Source: Symsagittifera roscoffensis
Taxonomy: Eukaryota; Xenacoelomorpha; Acoela; Convolutidae
Length of the DNA stretch: 64,000 nucleotides
Assembly (NCBI RefSeq): GCF_963678635.1
Contig: NC_087065.1
Coordinates: 58,988,754 to 59,052,753 of the forward strand
Direction: 5' to 3'
Of this stretch, positions 11,001-23,497 are shown piece by piece (positions within the stretch are counted from its first letter, which is position 1; each line of letters opens with the position of its first letter). Under the pieces are notes generated by a model. It saw only the letters and a program-made list of their open reading frames with translations. It made no database searches and was not told the origin of the DNA. Position numbers and translations under genes: made by a program.

Positions 11001-14000
11001 TCAAGATGATCAGTTATTTCGATGTTTGATCAGACTTCAGTAAAAATAGAGGTAGAAATTCATGTAATTGCGGACAATTGAGTCCTAATTTAGTATTACA
11101 GGGCAAAATGTTTAAGGGGCTGAAATGTTTAAAGAAGTTAATTAAGTTTCGAAAAACTGGCCTATAAATGTCTGAAAGTCAAAAAAAGTTGCGTAAAGTT
11201 TTAATAGGTAAAATGGTAAAACAACGTAAAGAAGTGAACTTCAACCAGCTCAATATAACAAACTGGAAATATATGGGCCTGTAAGTTTGACGAGCGCAAA
11301 AAAGTATCTTCTTACAGTCTTAATTTGGCAACAACCAATTAACTTCTGAGAACCTTAAATATCTCAAAAGACACCACACCACATGCGTTTATAGGCTTGC
11401 AGAAAAATTTAAGTTCTGCAAACTTATTGTGATTAAACCTGTGCCTACTTTGAGCTCAGTCATTTTTCAACCACGAGCCTTAAAATAGATGCATGAGAAT
11501 GCAATAATTGTTTTTCGCGAAGAGTGAGCAAGATATTTTTGAGTCATTAAAACTATCCGAAATATCAGTCAACCCTACTTTGCGAGAAAAAGTTTATTAA
11601 AAACTATCGTTTGAGAGTTTTCAATCTAAGTTTTTTAAAAACAAAATCTTTTTCTGTGGCTATTTTTCTGTGTACATGATCGCTTTGAAAAAAATGCACA
11701 GATCCTAGCGAAAAATAGTGGCTTTTCTCACACAACGCCAGGTTTCAAATCCCTAACCAAAATGGTCTTTGCTTTTTATCTTTCAAGAAAATATTGGTCT
11801 TTAAAACTAATTTAGTCAAGGAACCAAAGAAGCGACCACGTGAAAAAAAGAACCTTAATTTTTTTTCAATTTGTTGCTTTTATCTGGATAGCGAAAGTGA
11901 ATTGAATTGATGGGTCTAATTGTGATCGAGGAGTCAAAAAATAGAGTTGTCCCGAATAAAACAAAGAAGTTTTTGTCTGCGCAAGTTGCATTGCATGATC
12001 CGCAAGACTGAATGAAGAAAAAATTCCATAAAAAAAATCTTGGATTCGGAAAACTTAAATTAAAAAGTTTTATTCTTTTTTGTGTGCTGTCAAATTGTTT
12101 TCTAGAAAAGGCTCCTAAAGCAAATGTAAAAATGAAATGCAAACAGCTTATCTAATTCTGAAGGAAAATGAAAATGTTAAAAATAGTTTTTTGTACACAG
12201 GTAACTTTGAAAAAAATATATTCAGAATCCGAACCACGGCTGAAAAGGTTTAAGTGTGATACCAGACGCAACCCCATACGAGTTTTTTTGACGTAAGCAT
12301 AATTTGAACAAAAATGAGTGGTAAAAAAGTTGCATTCGGGACAAAAAATATACTTTTTTGTAGTAGAAACATTGAAAAGGTTTGTTTTGAAAGTTTTGGT
12401 TTATAAATAAAACCAATGGAAAATTTCTTTTTGCAAAAGGGTAAGTTCTCAATTAGGCCCAAAAATTAGGGGATGGGATGGAGATTAATAGGTCAATCCT
12501 CAATTGGATGCAAGAGCCCTTCAACAAAAACAGATTTAGCAGAGACGGGCCAGTTTTTGTAGCGGATCAAAATTTAAGCAAAAAAGTCGACACTCAAAAG
12601 TTGTACAACTGATGCATAATTGATGTACAGGCGTAAAAAGACGCTTAATCTTTGTCCGAGTCTCCAGAATTAATACATTCATCTTACAAGTGGTCAACAA
12701 AACTCTTTTAGCTCCGAACTTTAAACCTCGAAATTACCGGCAAACTCTGAATTTCGCACTCATTATGAATCTTGCCGAATGTAAGGGCTGCAGTTCAAGC
12801 GGTGGCTCCTTGCCGATGCCGCATCTGAAGTTAACTTTTTGCCCTGATAATGTATGAATCTGCTAAAAATTGGTCTAATAAAGCGGGCCTGCTAGAAACT
12901 CTAGCATCTACAGGTACCGCTTATGTACAATTCTTACAATTAATGCTTCAAAAGCTTTATTTTATTTATTTAAATAGCGCAAAATAAATTTGTGTTATTT
13001 ATTTATTTAAAAAGCGCGAATATCGGAGATGTAACAACTGGAGACGCGACCACTTATTTATCGCTTCTCTACAACTTTAAATTAGTCAGAATAGCAAAAA
13101 AAACTCAGACCAGTGTCCCTATGACGAGAACTTTTTGGGATCCGAATCATGACTGAAAAACGAGCTTCCTCTGAGATACCTGACAGTTCTTGGAAAAATT
13201 ACCTTACGCCATAACTTTTGCGCTCTTTGAGAGAGGTCGGAACAATTATTTTCCTTAGCAAGGTTTTCCTCGATGTTAAGGTTTTCCTCTACTGCAGAAA
13301 GCTCTATAAGTGAACCAAAATGAATTCCACGGGTATTTTCGGGCATACCCCCTAAATGATAAAAATTAAAAATGAAATTTTTTTAAACAAAATTTGACTG
13401 ATTTTCCTTAAAAAGGCACGGCTAATATCCCGAGCGTTAAATCAAGCTAGAAATTGGCAAAAATGCGATATTAACGACAATTAAAAACGCTGTTAGCGCC
13501 TGTTAATGAAATTTGTGCTCAGAAAATTGGAGAAAAAAGTCAGTTTGAGGCTCAATTAAGGAAAAAACTGTTAGTTTTTACCAGTCCCATAATCTAGTGC
13601 ATTTGCTAGTAAAAGTATTCCTAATTATATATTGAAAATTTTCATTTCATTTTCTCAGAATTTAGGAGCAAAGCTTTTTTCGTTTAATCCGAAAAGGGAA
13701 GACTTTCTTTCCAGTGAGTAATAGATGGTACTTCATGGGAAATTTAATTTAACGGAGCACAGTCATTAGAAACTGAACAAACAGCTGCTAGATCTGTGTG
13801 CGCCAGAGTCAAGACAGTTCATTCAAAATATAGCATCATCAAAATATACTTCATCTATCGAAAGCTACAATTTTCGCTTAATCTGCAGAGAGACAGTGTA
13901 CATGCGAAGAGTATACATTGTGTTATGTGAACATAATTAACAAGTTGGAATGATAACAGTACGAGTCTATTTGAATCTGATACGACTGAAACAAATGCAT

Positions 14001-14118
14001 GTGTTGTAAAGTGTAGATGACTGATTAAGTTTGAGAAAATAGCTTTCATTTGAATGACGTGGAACCTTTTTATAGAAATATATAACACCATTTGTAAAAT
14101 TTAAAAATCATGCTAGTA
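8071..14118. other. AT-rich gene-poor interval
   Basis: Six kilobases with only short open frames. The single exon-like signal is at 10208-10435 and is listed separately. No transposase, reverse transcriptase or RNA-gene signature was recognised. Confidence 0.5.
10208..10435 (+). CDS. Possible internal exon of an unrecognised gene
   Basis: An open frame is bounded by an acceptor-like CCCCTCATTGCAG and a donor-like GTAAGG at 10436. In frame it encodes an acidic, Leu/Glu-containing stretch followed by a cysteine-rich segment with two CC pairs (YRCCAS and KSCCKT). The non-random amino-acid composition and the position of both splice signals favour an exon. No homologous family was recognised and neighbouring exons were not found, so this is tentative. 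Confidence 0.25.
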
Positions 14119-14509
14119 GACACCCTCCCATCTCAGGGATTCGACGCCCTGCCGACCCAAAGGGTCCCCCTTGTACTATTTTGAGATATCCTTTTTTGGC
14201 TGACTTTACCTAAAATTTGTCTACTAGCGCCTTTGGCGCCAAAATATACTAATTTTGAGGGGGGAGCACGCGCCGAAAAACGCAATTTTTAAATCAAAAT
14301 TTTGCAAAAAGTGCCTAAAAATGCCTTATTTGGCCTGTTTTTCCAAAAATTTGCTTGCAGCGCAGAAAATTTGGTCAAAATGGGGTCTTCATAGTGATTT
14401 GGGAGAGCTCAGAAAATCAATTTGAGCGACCTAAAAAAAATGTCGACAAAATTTTCGAATTTTTTTCAAAAAATACGCCCCCCTCAAGAAAATCCTAAAT
14501 CCGCCCCTG
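14119..14509 (+). mobile_element. hAT-type MITE, left end eroded
   Basis: Collinear with 2604-2993: it shares CTCAGGGATTCGA, CCGACCCAAAGGGTCC, CTATTTTGAGATATCC and GCCGAAAAACGCAATTTTT, and the right terminus CTAAATCCGCCCCTG is intact. The first ~35 bp including the left inverted repeat are lost or replaced. Confidence 0.7.
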
Positions 14510-15156
14510 CTACCAGAGATGAAAGAGAATCCAGGAAGAAAGATTTACCAAATTTTTTGACGAAAAGAGATGAAAAATCCAAATTTTGAAACAATTGGTT
14601 GCCACTAAATCTTGAATTTACCACACTTTTTCGGCCCAATTTCGGGAATTCTGGGCTCAACCATACTATCTGGCCAAATATAAACTAATAAAGGAAACAA
14701 ATTGACTCTTAAATTAGCTCATGGGTGCTGTACTAAGAAAAAAATGTTCAGTCATCACAATTAGATAATTAGATCCCACTTTAATGTTAGCATGAAACTT
14801 CTGCGTTGCATCGGTCCAAAAACCGAACTTAAAAACCGGCTTTAACTATTTTTGTACTAAATTAAGCAAACAGTATTATCAGTGATTAATGAAACCCCGA
14901 GTGTGAAAAAAGTAAGACGAAAGAGCCCCATTGTTTTGAAGAGGGAATGAATGCTTACCAAAGATTGACAATTGGGATCTTGTTAATCGTCCCTCCTCCC
15001 TCCACTTTCGCCCTACGGCCACTAACTAAAAATTGCAACCCCTATAAAGAATAAATTCAATGTTTAAGCATATTTTAACAAGGATAGGCGGTTACTGACT
15101 GTGCAAGTGGCACAGAATGTTCCGACCATAGTCTCAAAAATAGAAAAAAAGTTTTT
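14510..15156. other. Non-coding interval between MITE copies
   Basis: No coding potential was recognised. An isolated TGTTCCGAC (15118-15126) resembles a MITE terminus without an accompanying element. Confidence 0.45.
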
Positions 15157-15618
15157 GTCCCGACGTTCGCAATGAAAGTAACGGAATATTTGCGCTCGGC
15201 TTTTTAAATAGCCATTTTTGACGGAGTTTTTTAATAACCTTCAAAAAGTATTGCTGTCCTGAGCCTAAATTTGAAAAGATATTTCACCTGTGATCACTTT
15301 CATAAAGTTATGGCGTTTAAAGATCGCCATTTTGGCCAATTTAGGACAATTAACGCGCGATATATTTCGTGCTATTTACGCGTAAGCGGAGATTTAATCC
15401 GTCGTAGAAATCGTTCCAAATTGGTTGAAAGAAGTTGTTTTTCCTTAACTGATTTTTTTCAAGTAGCAAAATTTATCCTTTTGTTCTCCATATGGCGTGT
15501 AGGGGATGATTTTCACAAAAAAAATCTCAAATTTAAGAATTTTTTTTTCAGTTTATTTTATCACATTTAGTTTTTTTATGTTACTACTGCTCCATAAACC
15601 TTAAAAGACTGTCGGGAC
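15157..15618 (+). mobile_element. ~462-bp MITE with altered but matching ends (GTCCCGAC/GTCGGGAC)
   Basis: Internally collinear with 7549-8039 (ACGGAATATTTG, CTGTGATCA, CATTTTGGCCAATTT, TTACTACTGCTCCATAAA). Both termini carry the same compensating change relative to that copy: left GTCCCGAC, right GTCGGGAC, so the inverted repeat stays perfect. Confidence 0.75.
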
Positions 15619-16883
15619 TCAAATTAGTCGTTTTTTCTGCGTGGTGTGATAAAAGGATCTGAACAAAAAACTGAAACTTAGGAACATTCAACAGTCGTTC
15701 CAGTAAAAAGGAAAAATAAGACGATTGTTGAAGATTGACTAAGAAAACAAAAATACAGAAAAAATTCAAAAAGCATTTCTTTTGATATTTGTAATTCCCA
15801 AACACTGAAACTTCAGCAAATTCGACAGTCATAGTTAAATAGGAAAATTGAACAATTTAGAAATTTAGCATAGAATTTTCGAAACTTGTAATTCCCAAAT
15901 GGTGCTAAAATATCCAAAAACAACCTTATTTGAGTAAAGTTAAGTTTTCACGTTATAAAGTAAGCAAAAATAAGCGTTTAGACTAAAAACCGAAGATTTT
16001 AAACCTATTTTTCTAGATACTGTGACAACTGTTTGGAAATTTTTTAATGTCTCTCGAGTTAGCGTCATCTTGCTTGATGATTAGGCTCATTGAGTCCTTG
16101 TAATAAGTTCATCCCGGTAATTAATAGCTCATTTGAAAATTTGGAACGATTTCATACACAAACAAGACTGCCCGTACATCAGGGCAAAGCCTTGAATGTT
16201 CCGACTGTCCATCAGATCATATTGAATAGTTTATGGGAAAAGAAAGTTTGGAAAACCAATAAATTTTGGACAATATCAAAGTGGAAAACTTTGAGTCGCA
16301 ATGGTAAATACGACCGATTAGCTAGCCTGCATTCAATTTTGGAATTATTTTGTTGTGCGAGATAATTGGCCAGCATAAATAATTTGCGTTACGCTCTCAG
16401 CATTATGTATGAATTATTCAAAGCGCGCTCAATTTAGTCCAGAACATGGCCAGTTTGGAAGTTTTCAAACCCTCAGATTTTGAAAAAATAATCGGAAGTA
16501 AAATATCTTCATTAAATGTGAACTCAGGAAGTCGATGTCTTCAATGCGTTCTTAAAATTTTTGTTGAAAACTATTATTTTCGGTTGGCAAAAATCGACTA
16601 AGTACGAAAAAACCACACGGAGCATAAAAATTACGTTTTCTTCGAAAGTCGGAACAATAAAGAGCTTTCTCTACATTTCGATCACGCACCCCGGTTTGAC
16701 CTCGATCCGATAGACAAAAAATGTTAACCACAAAACTGTTAGACTGTTGAACAAATGTAATGATATTATAAATTAAGTTATTTGTATCAGCAGAAATATC
16801 TGCCTAAAATTCTGCAGTTTCCATCTTGAAAATCTATTTCGGATGGCAGCAATATTGATAAAATTTCAGAATTTTCATAAGTT
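15619..16883. other. AT-rich interval with fragments of the MITE family
   Basis: It holds a hairpin module ending in GTTCCGAC at ~16166-16207 (CATCAGGGCAAAGCCTTGA core, imperfect stem). It also holds a ~160-bp reverse-orientation MITE fragment (about 16496-16655) that ends in TTCGAAAGTCGGAAC. No gene was recognised. Confidence 0.5.
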
Positions 16884-17203
16884 TTAATTGTGTTTTTGAA
16901 ATACAGAACGTTCAATTGTCGTCCAAGTTTTCGTTCATTTTTAGGTTGTATAACGTAGTATTAAGTGTCCGAAAACCAAATTTTTCTATGTCTAAAGAAA
17001 ATTTTGAATAGCGCTCGAAAACCTGTTTTTTATTGTTTTCGCATTTTTTCATGTGCAAGGCTTTCAGCTATTGTTCCAAACATCTAAAGTCAAAAACTAT
17101 TATCATCATCATATATTTTAGCCATGCAAAAGCGCTTTACGGTTACACCCGTTAAATATCGGAGCCATTCGTTTCAGCAGCCAAAATTCTACTGGAGTAA
17201 AGT
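16884..17203 (+). repeat. 320-bp direct repeat, copy 1
   Basis: About 93-95% identical by eye to 17535-17855, from TTAATTGTGTTTTTGAAAT to CTACTGGAGTAAAGT. The copies are 651 bp apart (start to start). There are no obvious inverted termini, and open frames differ between the copies, so they are not coding. Confidence 0.8.
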
Positions 17204-17534
17204 CATATATGAAAAAATGCTTATCATACTCTTTCATACGATTTCATAGAGCAAAAGTAAGTGTATGAAAATAGCAAAATAAACATTTTTCCATACTATG
17301 GAGTGTTCATTAAACTTTTTTAAACCACTTTTTAAACTTTGAATGAATTTTGTATGATATGCTTTGTTTCCTGTATACTTCATCTATGAAACTGTATGAG
17401 AAGCATTTTTCTTCTATAAACGTCTACCCGGGAATTTTCGGAATTTAGTCTAATTTTCGATTATTCTCAATACAAATTATGCGCTAGATCTTTATTATCT
17501 TTAAATAAAGTTTTAAATGATCAAGATTGTGTAA
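17204..17534. other. Spacer between the 320-bp direct repeats
   Basis: 331 bp of AT-rich DNA with no recognisable content. The recurring ATGAAA/CATACT-type words look like low-complexity sequence. Confidence 0.4.
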
Positions 17535-17855
17535 TTAATTGTGTTTTTGAAATGCAGAACGTTCAATTATCGTCCAAGTTTTCTTTCAATTTTAGGTTGT
17601 ATAACGTAGTATTAAGTGTCCGAAAACCAAACTTTTCTATGTGTCTAAAGAGAATTTTGAATAGCGCTCGAAAACCTGTTTTTAATTGTTTCGCATATTT
17701 TCATGTGCAAGGTTTTCAGCTATTGTTCCAAACATCTTTAGTCAAAAACTATTATCATCATCATATATTTTAGCCAAGCAAAAGCGCTATACGGTTACAC
17801 CCGTTAAATATCGGAGCCATTCGTTTCAGCAGCCAAAATTCTACTGGAGTAAAGT
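17535..17855 (+). repeat. 320-bp direct repeat, copy 2
   Basis: Partner of 16884-17203. It ends ~110 bp from the host/retroelement compositional boundary, so the pair may be related to the rearrangement that truncated element A. Confidence 0.8.
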
Positions 17856-17963
17856 TATCAAAATCCAACCAATCTAAATTGTTAAAATTAATCTCATTTT
17901 CTTCCTGACTCCATTTTTTCAATGATTGATAGTAATAGCATACGCATACTCCTGAAGAATTTG

Positions 17964-18839
17964 TTACCAGGAATAATTATTCCCCTCAAGATCAGTTAGT
18001 GATGCTTTGAGATCGAGCGAGTTGCGCATCACCAGCAACTCGTAAGATTTTTCGGACTTTCTCGTTAGTCTCACACACTTTGGCACTGAGAAGGCTTGAT
18101 CCACGATCGTTCTCGTACTCTTTACATCGACAGCTACGAAATGTACCGGGTATCTGCTCTTGCACATTGGAGCCAATGTCGAGCCCACCAAATATCATGC
18201 TCCTGATGGTCTACAATAAGTCTCACTGTGTCTGATGTTCATTTCCGCCTCGATCGCTTCCCTCCATTTTCCTATGTGTTTCTGCTCGGTTTGCAGAACT
18301 CCTGGGAATACTTCTACACTGATGGCAGTGACCAACGCATGTCTCTGTTCTAGATTCAATAGTGACTCTAAAGAACTAAACATGCTGTAGAATCCTAGTG
18401 CAGTCACTAGATTCACCTCGGTTCCTCCATGACAATCCGCTATCAGTTCCGTTTCCGTTCTTGCTTTCATCACGACATTCCCAAACAATATCGTCAATTG
18501 CTTGTGTTGTCTCTCTAGGGTCTTCACACAGTCCAGACCTCCACAAACGTGACCCTCCAGTCCACAGACTTCCACCAGACAGCTACCAGGTTTGACCCAG
18601 TCTTCTGGTCCCCAGCCAGGCAACTCCACTTTATCTTCTCCGTTGCTCCTAGAGGCCGTTATCATCACAATATATATGATGTTAAGGTCACGCAGGTTAC
18701 AGTCTGCATTCAGCTCCCTCTGCACGTCTTGTGTCGCCCGTAATATCGAGTCAGCGTTGGGACTAGGACACCATGATGGCCTCATCAATTCCCACACTAC
18801 CATCAAGCTCGTTCTCAGTAATTCATCTGAGAATCCCAA
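17964..18839 (-). pseudogene. ORF2-A, C-terminal cysteine-module region (truncated)
   Basis: An open frame (18839-18195) is interrupted by an in-frame TGA (18195-18197) and continues to a TAA at 17964. The conserved feature is C-x4-C-x6-C-x4-C (residues 87, 92, 99, 104 counted from 18839) with the local form CGxxGHxC, which looks like a metal-binding knuckle. Element B has the same spacing. Downstream, the block with FSVPKCVRL matches element B almost exactly, where the frame continues for ~350 more residues. Here homology stops ~40 residues later, so the end is a truncation. Function is unknown. Confidence 0.7.
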
Positions 18840-20485
18840 CCCTCCACTCTTTTGTCGGATTTTGGTACGGAAGGTGCAGTCACCTCTTCTTCCAAGACCA
18901 GTCCCAATTTGGTCTGTGAATTATTAGCGCTCTTAATTGTTACAGTTCTCGACGTCCAGAATCTTAGCAACACTGCCTGCTCGTAATCGAAGAAGCAATC
19001 GCGTATGTCTTCACTTAGGAAAGGGTTGTACGCTATCCCTATGATTCCGGATACGTAGCTGTACGACTTCTTCTTGATCGGTCCACAGTACTCACTGGAT
19101 TTCGGCAGTGCCCCTATAGATTCTTTAGTGAGCCTCAGCTCCTTGTTTGAGAATCTCCTGATTTCATCTATCTTTCTCATGGGCTCTAACTCCTCGGGTT
19201 CTTTCATATTCACCCTCATCGGTTTGCTTTGCTGCATATCCAGCAGTGCTAGCAAGAGTGAGGCTTTCGCTCGCTCATCGCCTTCCCTCAGCATCTTAAC
19301 ACAAGTGTTCAATGCAGGTACTCAAATCTGCTCTATCATGAATCGAATGAAACAGAGAGTGTCTCTCCGCTTCGCACACGCTACTGCCGCTCCCTCTTGG
19401 GTTATCAGATCCCTCAGGTTCGTCATAAGGAAAACCTTCTCTTCTTTTGACCTCTTCCTTTCTTCCGAATCATATTCTTCGCGAGTCAGTCCCATCATGC
19501 ACCAGGCAAACCTCAGTTGTAACTCTGTTCTTACGTAAGGCACTGCCATGAGAGCGTGTATTCTTGGCGCAGTCCTCATCTCTTCTTCGAAGTACCGTAA
19601 CACCACTGCTTTCCATGGAAGGCTTACCAACTGCTCCATCGTTTCTGCCTGTATCTCAGACGACGCTAAAGTCCCGTACGCCTTCTGCTTGAGGGTGGTG
19701 CCTTGCAACATTGTCTCCAGATAACCCTCCATGGCACTCTTGTCTTCCAGAGCTATCACATACCCTCTAGCCGAGTTTCGGTAGTCCAACATCTCCATGT
19801 ATCCACCGGCGGGCTCATCTTTTGACACAACCTCCGATACTGTCAGTCGGTTATACTCTACTGGTACTAGTTGTCCTGCGACATTTCCCTTTCCGTGATT
19901 CATGGGAGATGGCTTAAAGTCTTTCATTGTGCTCTCTCCACATTGGCTGAGTATATCCATTTCTGAGGTTGCCCCAGTTAGAGTGCGGTCACTCCTCTTG
20001 GATTTATAACCCGTTGACTTTATTCCCGCCATCAGAATGGGTGGCACCATCGCTATATCAGTCAACATTTTATCTGTGCCAGGCAATTGATAATCACCTT
20101 GTCCCGAATCCATGACCTCTTCGACTCGTTTCCTTTTCGCTGAATTGACAGCTTTCATCGATATCTCCGAATCCACCTTCGTCTTTCCTACTCTCCTCGG
20201 CATCACTCTGCTGAATAACTTCATTTTCATCGCATTGATCTTATCAATCACCAATTTCGATCGCATCGTTCCTCTCCTGGTTTTTGACAGATACACCACC
20301 TCTCCTTTATCGTCCTGCGGTGTCATCTTGATGGGAGAATTCGCTTCACTTTCATCAATGGCTGAGTCAATCAACAACTCACTCAATCTCCCTTCACACT
20401 CATCAAGCTTGTCAAGGATTTCCCGCATCAAGGGTCGGTTGAGACCTGTTTTCAGAATGGACTGGGTCCCATAGCTCTGAACCAC
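18815..20485 (-). pseudogene. ORF2-A, basic and helical middle-C region
   Basis: Two in-phase blocks (20485-19322 and 19312-18815) are separated by a TGA at 19322. It starts with a Lys/Arg-rich linker, then an alpha-helical segment (FAWCMMGL region) and a block with SYVSGIIGIAYNPF that is strongly conserved in element B (YVSGVMGMAYNPF). It overlaps the next ORF2 fragment by 25 bp in another frame, which is a frameshift relative to the ancestral continuous frame. No known domain was recognised; it is likely part of a structural or processing polyprotein. Confidence 0.6.
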
Positions 20486-20488
20486 TGT

Positions 20489-21120
20489 TCAGACTTCTTC
20501 CATGAACGCCACTCTGTCCAATCTGCATCCCGTCCTACTTTCATGGTCTCGGTGATGTACTTTCCATTCTTCTTCGGGCAACGTTCCCAAGAAAGGTACT
20601 CTGGCTGAGCCCTCTATTCTTCTTCTTCTAGGTGATTCCATGAGGATTCTTTGTTCGTTATTTCTTGAATTGCCAGGAAAGCTGCTCTCCGGCAAATTCC
20701 GTTTCATTTCCATAAAGGCTGACGGAGGCTCCAGTGTCGAAATGCCTTCATCCGCTGGCTCAGTCGTCTCTAACGATTCCGCGTTGTTCTCAAGATCACT
20801 GAAGATATTGAAATCCAGGCTGGATACTCCTCTTGTCGATGCCCTGTCGTCTTCCCCACCAGCTTGACTTGCATCTTGTTGCATGGGTTCTTCGGTTTGA
20901 CGGCTTCCTCCCTTCCGTCATCTCCTTCTGAAATATCTTTCTTTGAGCTCGAGGGTCCTTGTTTATCATTGTCGGTTCCTTCCGGAAGATTCGGTATGAT
21001 CAATGTACCGGCCGATCTATCTTCCTCTTCTCCATGGACCACTTTGATTTCCTCGCAGCCGAAGGGTGCTAGGAAGGTTCTCGTTCGCAGCGTTCCTACT
21101 TCCGTCAACTCTTCCGTCAA
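20489..21120 (-). pseudogene. ORF2-A, acidic linker region with frameshifts
   Basis: Two overlapping frames (21120-20770 and 20884-20489) together cover a low-complexity acidic, Ser/Glu/Asp-rich linker. A short conserved motif, PFLGTLPEEEW, matches FLGTLDEDAW in element B and anchors the alignment. It ends at a TGA (20489) where element B has a Trp codon, one codon before the next open block. The frameshift at the upstream edge coincides with a threefold repeat of the decamer GTTGACGGAA at ~21095-21135, so replication slippage is a likely cause. Confidence 0.6.
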
Positions 21121-23497
21121 CTTCCGTCAACTCCGTCACACTAGTCAGGATCAAGGAGGCCTCAGGCAGTTCGGTCCTGCCTCTCATCTTCATAGGCGCT
21201 AAGCCTAAACCCGCCCATTCCTCGTCAAATCTTCCAGGCTTGGGAGTTGCGGCGTTGCTTATTCGCCTTCTCGTCGCTTGATCCGTATAGGCAAATCGTG
21301 TGTACTGTAACACAGCGGCATTTCTTCCCACAAAGTATGTATCCATCGTTGCTACGAAATTCCCTATTCTCTTTTCATTGGTTTCGAATGCTCTCAACCT
21401 AGGAGTTTGTACCACGGAGACTGCTCCGAGAAACATCCTTCTTATCAGAGGGAATTCAGGGATTGCCTCCGGCAGCTTCTCGTAATCACCCCAGTCCTTC
21501 GTCTCTTCTCTCACTTTATGATATGCTGCAGTGAGACGAGGCACTCTGGTTATCTCACCATTCGTTTTATCATAGGGTCTCAGGTTCCAAAGCTTCGGAA
21601 ACACTTCGATGTGTCCTCTTTCTACTTCTCCCATGCGATCACGGAAGTGATCGTCAAAATTGATGACTGTCATCTCTGGCTCTGATATTTTCGCAAATAA
21701 CAGATCTTCACTCATGAGCTCCCGCAAGGTGTACTGCTCACACCAGTTCAGTGCACTACCGTCCACTGCTGATATGAGGTTCAGGTGCAGCACCGACCTC
21801 CTATACGCCTCCACCTTAACGTCAGGGAACGCAAACGTGACTGCTGGTCCATAGATCACTGTCACAAACTCCGTGGCTCCTCTGATCAGTGCTAAGGGAT
21901 CGGTTCTCATAGCCAAGCTCAGATCAGTTAACAGGGGCATGCCTCCAACATGTCGTCTAACATCTTCTTCTCTTACGATAGTCTCATCTTCTCCCGTTCC
22001 AAAGCGATTTTGTTGTAAGAGATACTGGATGAGAGTGTGTCTCAGGTCTCTTATCTTGTTCCACGAGTCCGTGGGTTTCTTCATATCCAAGTTCCTCACT
22101 CTCTCTTTCATCTGCTCTGGACAACGTGCCAGTTCCATTAGTCCTCCCAAGTTTCCGTGGGTAATTGCGATCAATGTCAGAATTCCATCTAGCTGCAGGT
22201 TCTGAATTCCATCGGTGAGCAGCATCGCCATTCCTTTCACGAAACTCTCTGCTCCGAATGTCACGAATAAGGCTATTAATTCCACTATCGATACTCTCAC
22301 CACTGCTTGAAGGAATTCCTTTATCAAATAGTGCGAGACTTTCGGATAGACTTTTGCCAAGAAGGACGCGGTCCATCCGGCTCACAACCCTTCCAGCATG
22401 CTGTCTGTCCGTTCAAAGCCTTCCTGTCCCTTCACTTCCTGGGTCCAGAAGGTTTCCAGGGTAATCTGGCACATTCTTTTTACAAATTCAGCGGTCTTTT
22501 CTTCGGCATTTTCCGCCAGGTTCACTTCCTTTAACAAGTAGGCATGGATCTTCGTGATCATCACAGGGCCTTGCTCAAAAGCATCTGCACCCAATGCCGC
22601 TACTCGAGGATTTAGGTGTAGCCACTGGTTGGCTTCCGGCTTGGTTCTCAAAACCATCGCCTCCAAATGAGCTCTAGTCTCTAGTGAATTTTTCCTTCTC
22701 GTGTTTTCACCTGTCACTTCCATTGCTCGGAACCATAAGTCGTTGGACATCGCTGCGATCACTCGATGGTCGTCGTCTATTCCCGGTTTCAGTTTGAGCT
22801 GTCGACTGAAGTTGGACAGTTCTAACCCCAGCACCTCGTCCAACACTAACAAGTGCAGCGCATGGTCCTTGAATCCTCTCATCGCGTTCGAGATATCTGA
22901 CCACACTGGAGGTAGTTCAGCCTTGAGTGGCCTCAGGTTCTCCATCTCTATCATGCGATTTGGGGCTGATATGATCACATCAGATTTTCTTTCCGAAAGC
23001 AAGGTCACAATCGCATACACGAATTTCAGTCCATCCGGGAGATGTGCATGCCCCGGAGACAACGCGAATACTACTCTCGGTGTCACTTTGGTGAACGACC
23101 CCTCCTTCGTCGCATCCACCACTTCACCCATCGACTCAAGGATATCTTTTATCGCTGGCCACACAGCATTCTCTGCCGTTGTAGGATCTCTGAGTCTGCT
23201 CAGAAAACCTCTACTGTGTAGATGGTCATTGATGCCAGCAAACACGATCGTAATTGGGTTCATGTCCGTCTGCCTTTGTACCCCTGTAGCCAGTGATACC
23301 GATTGCAGTAGGTCCAGATCGACCGCTGCCAACATTATAACGTCCGGCCAAAACAGAGACTTGGAGGTGTACACGAACTCTGAATTCGCTACTATAATGA
23401 TCTTGGCCTTCCTCATTTCTGCTTTATCATAGGCGGCGAAGATGGTCTCAACTTTCTTTATCGCTTTCAACCCGCCGTATCTTTTGGACATCACCAT
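21017..23497 (-). pseudogene. ORF2-A, second SGNH-like domain plus helical region
   Basis: Open blocks 23497-22382 (371 codons) and 22360-21017 (447 codons) are in the same phase, split by a TGA at 22382. The first block has an SGNH-hydrolase-like arrangement: a strand ending ANSEF (residues 37-41; AGSDF in element B) as the nucleophile block, FAGINDH (86-92) as the G-x-N-D block, a strand leading to SPGHAHLPDG, and a late DDDH as the Asp/His block. The second block is hydrophobic and helical, with GGMPLLTDLSLAMRTDP and YGPAVTFAFPD strongly conserved in B. Such esterase folds act on acetyl or acyl groups; the substrate here is unknown. The SGNH assignment rests on motif order only. Confidence 0.5.
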
